64,000 bases of DNA, taken from the NCBI RefSeq assembly GCF_018476905.1, contig NZ_JAHCVK010000003.1, positions 248,001-312,000 of the forward strand, read 5' to 3'. This stretch comes from Geomobilimonas luticola. GTDB lineage: Bacteria > Desulfobacterota > Desulfuromonadia > Geobacterales > Geobacteraceae. Below, one piece after another: positions 27,726 to 36,912 of the stretch. The notes under the pieces were generated by a model. It was not told the origin of the DNA. It saw only the letters and a list, made by a program, of their open reading frames with translations, and made no database searches. Within the stretch, counting starts at the first letter, position 1. Each line of letters opens with the position of its first letter. A program made the position numbers and the translations under genes.

Positions 27726-28841
27726 TCACCTTTTTAATCCAATTTCATACCTCGCCGCTCGTCCCTGCCCGACCCTCTTCACAATCCCCAATTCCAACAA
27801 CTGATCCAGCTCCCTAAACGCCGTGGCCCGACTGCAATGGGTCATGGACGCATACTTCTGCGTGGTCATCCCACCTTCAAAACCTTCTGCCCCAGCATCC
27901 AACAAACGATTGATAACCTTCTTCTGCCGTTCGGTCAATTGATCCTGGGCGTGGTGCCGCCAGAACTCCGATTTGGAGAACACGCCGTTCATTATGTCTT
28001 CCGACTTCCCGATCGCCCTGGCAAAGCACCCCAGGAACCAGACCAGCCAATCAGTGACATCGCCAGAGCCGTTTTGTGTCTTCTCTAATATCTCGTAATA
28101 CCCTTCACGCTCGGCCATGATCTGGGTTGACAGGCTGTAGTAACGTACCCGCTGCCTGTCATCCTGGGCCAGTGCCATATCGGTCAAGGCGCGGGCTATA
28201 CGGCCATTACCGTCGTCGAACGGATGGATCGTCACGAACCACACATGCACCAGCGCCGCCCGCACCAGCCCCTCGACCTTGCCGAGACTATCATCCCACC
28301 AGGACAGGAAACGTCCCATTTCTGCATCGAGCCTGCCGGCGGGAGGGGCTTCAAAATGGATCTTCTCCCGGCCGATGGGACCGGAGACGACCCGCATCGG
28401 TTCGTCGCTGTCACGCCAGCCACCGACTTTGATTTTGTGCATGCCGGAATAACCGGAAGGGAATAAGGCCGCCTGCCATCCCCACAGACGCTCCTGGGTA
28501 AGTGGTCTATCAAAATGCTGAGTTGCGTCCAGCAGCACGGAAACCAGGTCGTCGATCCTCCGGTCCACCGGCAGGCCCGCCGAGGGAAGGCCGAGCCGAC
28601 GGGCGACCGATGAACGTACGGAACGCACATCCAGCTGTTCCCCCTCGATGGCCGAGGTCTTGATAGTCTCCTCCACGAGGATTTCGGCCTGGGCCTGAGC
28701 ATCCAGCTGCATCCCCAGCTCGCCGATCCTGCCCAGCAGCTTGCCCTGCAGCAGGCGGCATTCTCCCAACGGGGCCAGGAGCCTGTCGGTGTCCCAAGTC
28801 AGTTGGGGCCAGTTGTCCAGTTGCCAGATGTAGGTATCCAT
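27726..28841 (-). CDS. Fic-domain protein with N-terminal inhibitory motif
   Basis: A 371-residue protein. Residues 1-90 form a DUF4172-like segment with the inhibitory motif TSAIEGE, which matches (S/T)xxxE(G/N). The Fic core has HPFDDGNGRIARAL near residue 210 with the catalytic His. A C-terminal winged helix follows (MTTQKYASMTHCSRATAFRELDQLLELGIVKR). Such proteins transfer AMP or a similar group to target proteins and are held in check by the Glu of the inhibitory motif. It appears intact and stands alone between element debris and the catabolic cluster. Confidence 0.87.
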   Translation of the reverse strand: MDTYIWQLDNWPQLTWDTDRLLAPLGECRLLQGKLLGRIGELGMQLDAQAQAEILVEETIKTSAIEGEQLDVRSVRSSVARRLGLPSAGLPVDRRIDDLVSVLLDATQHFDRPLTQERLWGWQAALFPSGYSGMHKIKVGGWRDSDEPMRVVSGPIGREKIHFEAPPAGRLDAEMGRFLSWWDDSLGKVEGLVRAALVHVWFVTIHPFDDGNGRIARALTDMALAQDDRQRVRYYSLSTQIMAEREGYYEILEKTQNGSGDVTDWLVWFLGCFARAIGKSEDIMNGVFSKSEFWRHHAQDQLTERQKKVINRLLDAGAEGFEGGMTTQKYASMTHCSRATAFRELDQLLELGIVKRVGQGRAARYEIGLKR

Positions 28842-28918
28842 GGATTCGTCTCAAAAATCGCTTCAAATTTTTATGTGTTTTACGTACCACGTGAGACGAT
28901 TAAATGCAATTACATAAT

Positions 28919-28957
28919 GAAAGGGGTCAGCTAACAAAGCTGACCCCTTTCATTTTT
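28919..28957 (+). terminator. 13-bp stem terminator-like hairpin
   Basis: GAAAGGGGTCAGC (28919-28931), a 7-nt loop and GCTGACCCCTTTC (28939-28951), then ATTTTTTC. The U tract is on the plus strand. On the minus strand the same stem lies between the usp stop and the fic start and may separate these units. Confidence 0.65.
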
Positions 28958-29020
28958 TCGCTACCGATAGTGCTGCTGCTCGCACCATCGGGACATATGT
29001 CCCCGTCCTGTGCTGTCTAG

Positions 29021-29833
29021 TCAATGGGCCATGAGAACGGGGATCGTCATGAGTTCAAGCATCTGGTTCGCCACCGCACCCAGGGACGCTGCACCCTTGC
29101 CCGACGTGGAAGCTCCCATGACGATGAGGTCGCAGCCGTTTTCCCAGGCATAGTTCATCAGGATGTTGGCAACCGTGATATTTCCGGTAACCAGGTGCTC
29201 TTCCGTCACCTTGATGCCGTGGCACCGCAGATTCCCTACGATGTCCGCCTTGGGTGTGAAGCCGTCCACCACCCCCTGCCCGTCGGGGGGCCGGATTTCG
29301 AGCAGGCATACCTCCCGGGCAGCCGCAAGAAACGGCATGGCATCGTTGACCGCCCGGGCCGACGCCCGTCCCGGCCGCCAGGCCACGATCACCCGTCCGC
29401 CGACGGAGGTAAAACTACCCGCGTACGGTACGACGAGAACCGGTCGCCCGGCACCCAGGATGACCCGCTCGGCAAGATCGAGCGGCACACTGCTCTTGGT
29501 CTGGTCCCGGGTTGCCTGCCCGACGATGACGAGGTCCCTGGAATGGGCGTAGTAATTTACCACTTCCACCACGCTGAGGCCGACGACAGGCCAGTCGGCA
29601 CAGATCCAGCAGGACTCCACCCCTTCACCGGCGGTTTTCTCCAGGAACGTCTTTTCAATGTCCGCAATCCTCTGGGCCAGATACTCCTTTTCCGGCTTGT
29701 ACTGCTGGTGAACCACCACGTACAACCCCGTCAGGCGGGCACCGTGCTCCTTTGCAATCCTGATTGCCAGATCGAGCCTGTTCATCGACTGGGGTGAGCT
29801 GTCGAGATGAACCAAGATGTCTTTGAATTTCAT
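29021..29833 (-). CDS. Universal stress protein, two UspA domains
   Basis: A protein of about 270 residues with two tandem Usp folds. The first begins MKFKDILVHLDSSPQS and ends near GRPVLVVPYAG. The second ends with a nucleotide-binding-type GASTSGKGAASLGAVANQML. The start is ATG 29833, with GGAG 7 nt upstream; an ATG 15 nt earlier has no such site. It is the last gene of the liv transport operon. Usp genes often follow organic-solute transport genes, but the role here is not evident. Confidence 0.85.
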   Translation of the reverse strand: MKFKDILVHLDSSPQSMNRLDLAIRIAKEHGARLTGLYVVVHQQYKPEKEYLAQRIADIEKTFLEKTAGEGVESCWICADWPVVGLSVVEVVNYYAHSRDLVIVGQATRDQTKSSVPLDLAERVILGAGRPVLVVPYAGSFTSVGGRVIVAWRPGRASARAVNDAMPFLAAAREVCLLEIRPPDGQGVVDGFTPKADIVGNLRCHGIKVTEEHLVTGNITVANILMNYAWENGCDLIVMGASTSGKGAASLGAVANQMLELMTIPVLMAH

Positions 29834-29899
29834 CGGTGTCTCCGTCATGTGCAGGGAACTGCCGGGGGACGGACGGACTGTCCGCCCCCCTGTTCAGAA

Positions 29900-31051
29900 C
29901 TATTTGAATTTAGCGTAGTCTTCGAGCTTCCACTTTCCATTCACAATCTTCAGCATGGCGATACCGGTCACATCAACCCCCGAGTGGTCGGTCGGTGAAA
30001 AGTTGAACACCGCATACGCTCCCTTGACATGGGCTGTTTCTATCGCATCCCGCAGTGCCTCGCGGAATTCGACCGTACCCGGCTTCCCTTTTTTCAGCGC
30101 CTTCGGCACGGCGGTCTCGACGAGTTTCAGCGCGTCCCACATGTGGGATCCGAAGGTGGAACGGGGGCCGAATTTACTTTCGTACGCCTTGGCGAACTTG
30201 AGGGCCTCTTCACGGTTGGGGTACCCTTTCGGCAGCTGCTCGGCTACCAGGACGGGTGATGCGGACACCAGGCCACCTTCCAGAGCCTTGCCGCCGACCC
30301 TGAGGAAATCGGAGTTAGCCGCTCCGTCGGACTGGTAGACCTTCCCCTTGTAGCCGCGCTCGAACAGAGCCGTATGGGGCATTGCCGAGGGAGTTCCCGC
30401 CGCGACGACGAATACCGCATCGGGCTTGGCGCTCATGATCTTCAGGATCTGGGCCGTGGCACTCGTGTCGGTCTTCTTGAATTTCTCGATCATGAGCACC
30501 TTGATGCCGTGCTTTGCCGTCAGCTCGTTGAACGGCTTGATCTTGGCCTCGCCATAGGGATCGTCCGTCGCGATCGCGGCCACCGTCTTCACCCCCGACT
30601 TGACCATGTGATTGACCATGGCCCCTACGGCGATCTCATCGTTGGCCGTCATCTTGAATATCCACTTCCGTTTCTCGATGGGGACCACGATCGGTTTTCC
30701 CGAAGCGAGGGAAATCATGGGGGTCTTGGCTTCCGTTGCCAGGTCGACCATGGCGAGGGCGTTCGGCGTCGTACTCGGGCCGATGATCAGGTCGACGTTG
30801 CTCTCGGAGATGAGCCGTTTGGTGTTCTGCACCGCCGTGGTGGTATCCGAGGCATCGTCATAGACCACGAACTTGACCTTTTGCCCCGCAATGGTCTTGG
30901 GAGCAAATTCGAGGCCGTTCTTCTCGGGTATGCCGAGAGAGGCCGCCGGCCCCGTCGTCGCGATGGTAACCCCGATGGTGATGTCTGCCATGGCCGCCGT
31001 TGCCGAAGTAATGACTGCGAACATACTGAGTGCTGCCGTCCATTTTTTCAT
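29900..31051 (-). CDS. Periplasmic ligand-binding protein of liv-type ABC importer (copy 1)
   Basis: About 383 residues: signal peptide ending TAAMA, then a type I periplasmic-binding fold starting ADITIGVTIATTGPAASLGIPEKNG. It is very similar to the copy at 31220-32374 throughout, including the C-terminal NFSPTDHSG and GKWKLEDYAKF blocks. The start is ATG 31051, where GGGGG and GAAA lie upstream and the signal peptide begins MKKW. In an aromatic-degradation cluster the ligand is more likely an aromatic or alicyclic acid than an amino acid; this is inference. Confidence 0.88.
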   Translation of the reverse strand: MKKWTAALSMFAVITSATAAMADITIGVTIATTGPAASLGIPEKNGLEFAPKTIAGQKVKFVVYDDASDTTTAVQNTKRLISESNVDLIIGPSTTPNALAMVDLATEAKTPMISLASGKPIVVPIEKRKWIFKMTANDEIAVGAMVNHMVKSGVKTVAAIATDDPYGEAKIKPFNELTAKHGIKVLMIEKFKKTDTSATAQILKIMSAKPDAVFVVAAGTPSAMPHTALFERGYKGKVYQSDGAANSDFLRVGGKALEGGLVSASPVLVAEQLPKGYPNREEALKFAKAYESKFGPRSTFGSHMWDALKLVETAVPKALKKGKPGTVEFREALRDAIETAHVKGAYAVFNFSPTDHSGVDVTGIAMLKIVNGKWKLEDYAKFK

Positions 31052-31219
31052 GTTTTCCCCCTTCTTCGTTTGGTTGCTCCACACTGTTCTTCGCCACATG
31101 TGCAATGCATGAAATCACAACTTCCTGCTGTTCCCTCAATGGCAGTTTCCGCCCGGAAAGGAGTATGCCGGGCGGAAACCGATCGGAGCCTCCTCCGGAG
31201 TTTCCGGAGGAAAAACCGG

Positions 31220-32374
31220 CTAAAATTTGGCATGGTCCTCCAGCTTCCATTTCCCGTTTTCAATCTTGATGACCGACATGCCGCGCTGATCCACTCCCGA
31301 ATGATCGGTCGGGGACATGTTGAATACCGCGTACGCCCCGTTGTACCCTTTGGTCGTTTCGATGGCATCGCGCAGCGCCTGGCGGAATTCGGGAGTACCC
31401 GGCTTCGCCTTTTTCAGGGCCTTCGGCACGGCGGCTTCGACGATTTTCAGCGCATCCCAGATGTGCGATGCGAAGGTCGAGCGGGGGCCGTACTTTCCTT
31501 CGTACGCCTTGGCGAACTTGAGGGCCTCAGCCTTGGTGGGGTAGCCGTTGGGAAGCTGTTCCGCCACCAGCACGGGGGACGCCGGCAGGAAAGACCCTTC
31601 CAGTGCCTTGCCACCCACCCGGAGGAAATCGGCGTTCGCCGCGCCGCCGGTCTGATAGATCTTCCCCTTGTAGCCGCGCTCGACCAGGGCGGTGTGGGGG
31701 AGTGCTGCCGGGGTGCCGACGGCGACGATGAACATGGCATCGGGCTTGCCGCTCATCAGCTTCAGGACCTGGGCGGTAACGCTCGTATCGGTCTTCTTGA
31801 ACTTCTCGATCGACTGGGTCTTGATGCCGTACTTTTTGGCAAGCTTGACGTATTCCTGGGTATTGGATTCGCCGTAGGGGTCGTCAACCGCGATAACGCC
31901 GACGCTCTTCACCCCTTTCTTGACCATGTGGGCAACCATGGCTGCAGCGTAAATATCGTCGTTGGCCGACACCTTGAAAGCCCATTTCCGTTTCGCATCC
32001 ACCGGAGCGACGATCGCGCTCGCCGAGGCTACGGAAAGCATGGGGGTTTTCGCCCCGGCAGCGACATCGACCATCGCCAGGGAGCAGGGGGTGGTCGACG
32101 ACCCGATGATCAGGTCGACCTTGTTCTCCGAAACCAGACGCTTGGTGTTCTGCACCGCCGTAGTAGTGTCGGATGCATCATCATAGACAACCAGCTTCAC
32201 ATTCTGGCCGGCAATGGTCTTGGGAGCGAAAGCGAGGGCGTTCTTCTCGGGAATCCCCAGGGAGGCGGCAGGCCCCGTGGTCGAGAGGTTGACGCCGATG
32301 GTGATATCCGCCATCGCAACTGTTGCGGTAAAAAGCAATGTAACCATTCCCGTCAGCAATCTGAGTCTGTTCAT
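31220..32374 (-). CDS. Periplasmic ligand-binding protein of liv-type ABC importer (copy 2)
   Basis: A 384-residue protein with a signal peptide ending TVAMA and mature start ADITIGVNLSTTGPAASLGIPEKN. Nearly gap-free alignment with copy 1 shows a tandem duplication. Divergent blocks, for example the stretch around ASASAIVAPVDAKRKW, lie in regions that line the ligand cleft in this fold, so the two may bind different compounds. AAGGAC precedes the ATG. Confidence 0.88.
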   Translation of the reverse strand: MNRLRLLTGMVTLLFTATVAMADITIGVNLSTTGPAASLGIPEKNALAFAPKTIAGQNVKLVVYDDASDTTTAVQNTKRLVSENKVDLIIGSSTTPCSLAMVDVAAGAKTPMLSVASASAIVAPVDAKRKWAFKVSANDDIYAAAMVAHMVKKGVKSVGVIAVDDPYGESNTQEYVKLAKKYGIKTQSIEKFKKTDTSVTAQVLKLMSGKPDAMFIVAVGTPAALPHTALVERGYKGKIYQTGGAANADFLRVGGKALEGSFLPASPVLVAEQLPNGYPTKAEALKFAKAYEGKYGPRSTFASHIWDALKIVEAAVPKALKKAKPGTPEFRQALRDAIETTKGYNGAYAVFNMSPTDHSGVDQRGMSVIKIENGKWKLEDHAKF

Positions 32375-32423
32375 GTCCTTGTCCTTTCGGTCGGTTGAGG
32401 TGTACTGCAGCCTGCGGGTACCG

Positions 32424-33173
32424 CTACTTCTTGTCCCTGTCCTGTCCCGCTCCCCCCATGCCGAGGTAACTCTCGATGACCTTCGGGTCGTTGGCCAGCT
32501 CCTTGCTCAGCCCTTCCATGGCAATATCGCCGTTTTCCAGCACATACCCGTAGTCGGATATCTGCAGGGCGGCACGGGCGTTCTGCTCGATGAGCAGGAT
32601 GCTGACGCCGGTGGAGCGGAGGTTACTGATGTTGTGCAGAATCTCCTTGACGATGAGGGGGGCCAGTCCCAGGCTCGGCTCGTCGAGCATCAGGAGGGTG
32701 GGCTTGCTCATGAGAGCCCTCCCCAGGGCGAGCATCTGCCGCTCGCCGCCGGAGAGGCTCCCTGCCAGCTGGGTGCGCCGTTCCAGGAGACGCGGGAAGA
32801 GCTCGTATACCTCGTCGAGACTCTGCTTGATCCCCTTGTCCCCTCGCCGGTAGCGGGTGAACGCCCCCAGCTCCAGGTTGTCAGCCACCGACATCTGTGC
32901 AAACAGTTCCCGGCTTTCCGGAACCAGACACATGCCCTTGGCTACCCGTTGCTCGGTGGTGAGTCTGCCGATGTTTGCACCGCAGAATTCGATCCCCCCC
33001 TGCGACGGCAGCACCCCCATGATGGCGTTCAGCAAGGTCGTCTTGCCGGCGCCATTGGGACCGATGACACTGACGATGGTTCCCCGGTCGACATTGATCG
33101 ACGCCTTGTATATCGCCTCGACCTTCCCGTAGCGGACATTCAGGTCACTCACCGCAAGCAAACGTTCCGACAT
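32424..33173 (-). CDS. livF: ABC transporter ATP-binding protein LivF
   Basis: About 249 residues with Walker A GPNGAGKTT, signature LSGGERQML and Walker B LLMLDEPSLGLAP. LivF length and the ending after SYLGMGG are typical. Its ATG overlaps the stop of the upstream fusion gene (TGATG), so the two are translationally coupled. It energises import together with the LivG half of that fusion. Confidence 0.92.
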   Translation of the reverse strand: MSERLLAVSDLNVRYGKVEAIYKASINVDRGTIVSVIGPNGAGKTTLLNAIMGVLPSQGGIEFCGANIGRLTTEQRVAKGMCLVPESRELFAQMSVADNLELGAFTRYRRGDKGIKQSLDEVYELFPRLLERRTQLAGSLSGGERQMLALGRALMSKPTLLMLDEPSLGLAPLIVKEILHNISNLRSTGVSILLIEQNARAALQISDYGYVLENGDIAMEGLSKELANDPKVIESYLGMGGAGQDRDKK

Positions 33174-34993
33174 CACACACCCCCAAGATATGCTTCGAGA
33201 ACCTCCGGGTTGGAGCGGATCTCGTGCGGCAGCCCTTCAGCAAGCTTTTTACCGAACTCCATCACCACGATACGGTCGACCAGATTCATGAGGAACTCCA
33301 TGTCGTGCTCGACGATCAGCACGGTCATCCCCTCGCTCCGGAGCTGCTCCAGCAGACGGGCCAGTTCCTGTTTCTCTTTGTATCTGAGGCCGGCGGCGGG
33401 CTCGTCGAGCAGGAGCAGTATCGGATCGGAGCAGAGTGCCCGGGCGATCTCGACGATGCGCTGTTTGCCGAGCGGCAGGCTCCCTGCAGGGACATGCATG
33501 CTTTCTTCGAGCCCTACCCGTTTGAGCTGCCTTGCCGCCTCGGCAGCGACCCTTTTCTCCATGGTCCGGTTCAGGCGGAATCCTGCGGAAAAGAAGCCTT
33601 CGTTGGTCCGGAGGTAGGCGCCGAGCATGACGTTTTCGATCACCGTCATGCCGGGAATGAGCTTGACGTGCTGGAAGGTCCGGCTGAGGCCGCGGCGCGC
33701 TATCCTGGACGGGCGCAGGCCGCTGATTTTTTCGGCTCCCAGGTAGACGTTGCCATCGGTGCGGGGCAACTCTCCACTGATGAGGTTGAACGTCGTGGAC
33801 TTACCCGCCCCGTTGGGGCCGATGAGCCCGACGATCTCGCCGGCGGCGACCTCGAAACTCACGTTCTTCACGGCCACCAGGCCGCCGAACTCCTTGCGTA
33901 TCCCGTCCACCCTGAGCAGTGGCTCACCGCGCCGGGGCTGTGTCCGAACCGGCAGGTCCGACGCCTCCCCCACATCCTTGTTGGGCTTGGGGGGGAGGAA
34001 CCGCTCGACGAACACCCAGATGCCGCCGCGCATCCACTGGAGCACCATGAGGATCATGATCCCGAATATAATGGTTTCGAAGTTGCCGGTATGGCCGATG
34101 ATCTTGGGAAGTATTCCCTGCAGGGCCGTCTTGAGGAACGACACCAGCGTTGCGCCGATAACGGACCCCCAGATGCTTCCTGCGCCGCCGATGGTGATCA
34201 TGAAGAGGAACTCGATACCGACATTGATGCCGAAGGGGGACGGATTGACGAAGCGCTGCATGTGGGCATAGAGCCATCCCGCGAGACAGCCAAGGACTGC
34301 GGAATAGACAAATACGACCATCTTGAGGCGGAGGCCGCTGGCGCCAAACGCCTCGGCCATGTGCAGCCCCCCCTTGAGGGCCCGGATGGCGCGCCCCTCC
34401 CGGGAATCCAGCAGATTGACGGTCCCCCACATGGCGGCAAGGCAGACCAGCCAGATGAGATAGTAGTAAATGCGCTCATCGCGCAGCTCCACCCCTGCAA
34501 TCGCGAGTGCAGGTATATCGCTCAGTCCGGTCTGCCCCCCCAGTTCCGGCAGGGAACCGAAGAGGAAAAAGAGGCTGATTCCCCAGGACATGGTCGCCAG
34601 GGGGAGATAATGCCCTCCCATGCGCAGGGTGACAGCACCGAGAACCAGCGCGACCCCGATGGTCAGGAGCAGGGCGATGACCAGCGCAAGCCAGGGGGAC
34701 CAGGAGAGGGTGGTTGTCAGAACCGCGCTCGTATAAGCCCCCAGCCCCATGAAGGCCGCCTGGCCGAACGATGTAAGGCCGGTCACCCCGGTCAGGAGGA
34801 CCAGACCGAGCGCCACCATGGTGTAGAGCCCTATGTAGCTCCCCATGGTGACATAGAAGGGGGGGCTGAGCGGTATCATCGCCACCAGTGCCAGAAAGGC
34901 AATCAATCCAACCCGTCGCATAGATAGTATTCCTTGTGCTTGATGAGGGGATTCCGCGACGGCAGCCACGGAAGAACCGGTTTGATCAGCCAT
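33173..34993 (-). CDS. Fused LivM permease and LivG ATPase
   Basis: A 606-residue protein. Residues 25-330 are a LivM-type permease with about nine helices (GLTSFGQAAFMGLGAYTSAVL, GGAGSIWGSVIGA). A polar linker (about 330-355) leads into a LivG ATPase: GLIGPNGAGKST, the signature-like LPLGKQRIVEIARAL, and LLLLDEPAAGL. The linker and both domains are in one uninterrupted frame. LivM and LivG are usually separate; fusion enforces 1:1 stoichiometry. It begins 3 bp after livH, with GAGGAATAA inside the livH end serving as ribosome-binding site. Confidence 0.92.
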   Translation of the reverse strand: MADQTGSSVAAVAESPHQAQGILSMRRVGLIAFLALVAMIPLSPPFYVTMGSYIGLYTMVALGLVLLTGVTGLTSFGQAAFMGLGAYTSAVLTTTLSWSPWLALVIALLLTIGVALVLGAVTLRMGGHYLPLATMSWGISLFFLFGSLPELGGQTGLSDIPALAIAGVELRDERIYYYLIWLVCLAAMWGTVNLLDSREGRAIRALKGGLHMAEAFGASGLRLKMVVFVYSAVLGCLAGWLYAHMQRFVNPSPFGINVGIEFLFMITIGGAGSIWGSVIGATLVSFLKTALQGILPKIIGHTGNFETIIFGIMILMVLQWMRGGIWVFVERFLPPKPNKDVGEASDLPVRTQPRRGEPLLRVDGIRKEFGGLVAVKNVSFEVAAGEIVGLIGPNGAGKSTTFNLISGELPRTDGNVYLGAEKISGLRPSRIARRGLSRTFQHVKLIPGMTVIENVMLGAYLRTNEGFFSAGFRLNRTMEKRVAAEAARQLKRVGLEESMHVPAGSLPLGKQRIVEIARALCSDPILLLLDEPAAGLRYKEKQELARLLEQLRSEGMTVLIVEHDMEFLMNLVDRIVVMEFGKKLAEGLPHEIRSNPEVLEAYLGGV

Positions 34994-34996
34994 GAT

Positions 34997-36034
34997 TTAT
35001 TCCTCTTCCTCGAAATGGACACTCCTCAGTGACAGCCACAACAGCACCGGTATGATCAGGGTGAACACCACGACGTCCTTGTAGGCGCTCAACCAGAATG
35101 AGGAATAGGATTCGGTAATGCCGACCAGCAATGCTCCCCCCGCTGCCATGGGGTAGCTGGCCAGACCGCCGACGATCGCACTGGCAAACCCCTTGAGACC
35201 GATGAGAAATCCGGAATCGTAATAGATCGTGGTGATGGGCCCGATGAGAATGCCCGACAGGCAGCCGATGAGGGCTGCCAGCGCGAAGGCCAGGGTGCCC
35301 GCCAGGCTCGGGCTGATGCCGACCAGGCGCGCCCCGTTACGATTGAAGGCAACAGCGCGCAGGGCCTTGCCGTACATCGTCCTGCCGAAGAAATATGCCA
35401 GTAGCCCGATGAAAGCGATGCTCATCACGTAGACCCAGATGCTCTGCCCGGAAACGGTCAGAACGCCCAAGGGAATCTGGGCTTCGGAAAAGGCGGGGGT
35501 ACGGAATCCTTCCGCACCGAAAAAGAGGAGCGCCAGCCCGACCAGGGCGAAATGGACGGCTACGGCTGCTATCAGGAGGTTCAAAACCGATGTGTCGGCA
35601 ATGGGCCGGAAGGCGACCCGGTACACGAGCGGGCCGAGCGTGGTGACAAGCATGACGGTCAGGAGCACCTGCCACCCGAGGTTGAGGTTGAGCGGTGCGC
35701 AGACATAGGCGATTCCCGAAACGACGAGCGGCGGGGCGAGGGTCCTGGCGACTGCGGCGGGAATCTCGCGGCTCACCCCCATCCGCAGCAGCCGGTAAGC
35801 CTCCATGATCGCCGCGACCACCGCCAGCGCCACCACCAGCCAGACAGTGCCCGGCACCTCCCCCATCTGCAGGGTAGCCAGGGTGAGGGCGCCGAAGGCG
35901 ACAAACTCTCCCTGAGGGATGAAGATGATGCGTGTGACTCCGAAGATCAGGATTGTCGCCAGGGCCAGCAGGATGTAGATGGCGCCGTTGGTCAATGCAT
36001 CCTGGGCGAGCAGCAGAAAAATCGTGGAATCCAT
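34997..36034 (-). CDS. livH: ABC transporter permease LivH
   Basis: A 345-residue inner-membrane protein starting [26 protein letters not shown], with the LivH-type block [22 protein letters not shown] and about eight helices. GGAGAG lies before the ATG. It is the first gene of livH, livMG, livF, two binding-protein genes and usp. A double operator (36142-36177) is about 110 bp upstream. Confidence 0.92.
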   Translation of the reverse strand: MDSTIFLLLAQDALTNGAIYILLALATILIFGVTRIIFIPQGEFVAFGALTLATLQMGEVPGTVWLVVALAVVAAIMEAYRLLRMGVSREIPAAVARTLAPPLVVSGIAYVCAPLNLNLGWQVLLTVMLVTTLGPLVYRVAFRPIADTSVLNLLIAAVAVHFALVGLALLFFGAEGFRTPAFSEAQIPLGVLTVSGQSIWVYVMSIAFIGLLAYFFGRTMYGKALRAVAFNRNGARLVGISPSLAGTLAFALAALIGCLSGILIGPITTIYYDSGFLIGLKGFASAIVGGLASYPMAAGGALLVGITESYSSFWLSAYKDVVVFTLIIPVLLWLSLRSVHFEEEE

Positions 36035-36427
36035 TACGTTCTCTCCGTCAGCGATTTACGTGGTTAAATTCGCACCCGATGGCACATGCAGTTACCGACG
36101 ACAACACAACCGCATCTTCCACCCTACCGATCCATGCAACATGTTATCTTACATGCAATGTTACATGCAAGATAACAGAACATTGTTTAAAGTGCAAGTC
36201 ATTTTTTTCATGCAGCGCGATATTTTCACGCGCGGCATGCTAATTTACCCCATAAACTCACGCGCGCACAACGGGCAAACAACGCGCAACTAACTATTCG
36301 GCAAGGATTTTTTTGTGACAGGAATCCAGAGGGGACTATTTTTAAACCGTGTTATTATGAGCTTTGTCCAACGAAAAAATGAAGCGCATCATCACCCCCG
36401 AAAAGCTCCCCACCCCGGCAAAGAAGT
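36035..36427. other. Promoter region of the liv operon
   Basis: Gene-free and A+T-rich. It contains the double operator at 36142-36177, and farther upstream GCGCG-rich short repeats (36223-36290) of unknown meaning. No convincing open frame is present. Confidence 0.6.
36142..36177. promoter_or_regulatory. Family A operator before livH
   Basis: Two copies of TTACATGCAA (36149-36158 and 36161-36170) are separated by 2 bp. They are flanked by the outer inverted repeat TGTTATCTT (36142-36150) and AAGATAACA (36169-36177). The same double 10-mer precedes etfB1, the enoyl-CoA hydratase gene and sucC. Confidence 0.7.
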
Positions 36428-36868
36428 TCAGGCGCCCTGCTCGACCGAAACGACATCCCCCGGCTTTACCACTCCACCGCGGAGCACCTTGGCGAAAATC
36501 CCCTCTTTCGGCATGACGCAGTCTCCGGCCTGGTAATAGATGGCGCATCGCGTATGGCACTCCTTGCCGATCTGGGTCACCTCCACCAGAGCCTCACCCA
36601 GATGAAGCCTGGTTCCCACGGGAAGGGAAACGAGATCGAGCCCCCTGGTGGTGATGTTTTCCGCAAAGGCACCGGCCGAAACGGAAAGCCCCAGGCGGCG
36701 CATTTTCTCTATGCTTTCCTCGGCGAGCAGGCTTACCTGCCGGTGCCAGTCCCCGGCATGGGCGTCGCCGACGATGCCGTGGTCGACACGCAGCTCCACC
36801 TGGGGGACGAGGGTTTTCCTCTCCCCCTTGTTTTCACTGATACAGACTGCGACGACTTCACCTTTCAT
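36428..36868 (-). CDS. MOSC-domain protein
   Basis: About 146 residues, all one MOSC beta-barrel: VELRVDHGIVGDAHAG, RQVSLLAEESI, GAFAENITTRG, and IGKECHTRCAIYYQAGDCVMPKEG with the conserved Cys. MOSC proteins carry or transfer sulfur for molybdenum-cofactor maturation. ATG 36868 fits the family; a longer frame would overlap moaA. It is the last gene of the Mo-cofactor group that probably serves the molybdoenzyme at 57-60 kb. Confidence 0.87.
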   Translation of the reverse strand: MKGEVVAVCISENKGERKTLVPQVELRVDHGIVGDAHAGDWHRQVSLLAEESIEKMRRLGLSVSAGAFAENITTRGLDLVSLPVGTRLHLGEALVEVTQIGKECHTRCAIYYQAGDCVMPKEGIFAKVLRGGVVKPGDVVSVEQGA

Positions 36869-36912
36869 GGCTGTCACCACCTTGCGCGTGAATTTCCCGG
36901 CATGTGCCGACC

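Noticed and set aside
31094-31114. Possible fifth family A operator before the first binding-protein gene
   Set aside because: Two CATG cores are present, but they are 11 rather than 12 bp apart and the flanks match poorly.
30374-32398. Very long plus-strand frame opposite the binding-protein genes
   Set aside because: It is the antisense of two genes with clear signal peptides and conserved domains; long antisense frames are expected in GC-rich coding DNA.
36223-36290. GCGCG-rich short repeats upstream of livH, considered as a CRISPR-like or iteron array
   Set aside because: Spacing is irregular and units are only about 5-8 bp.
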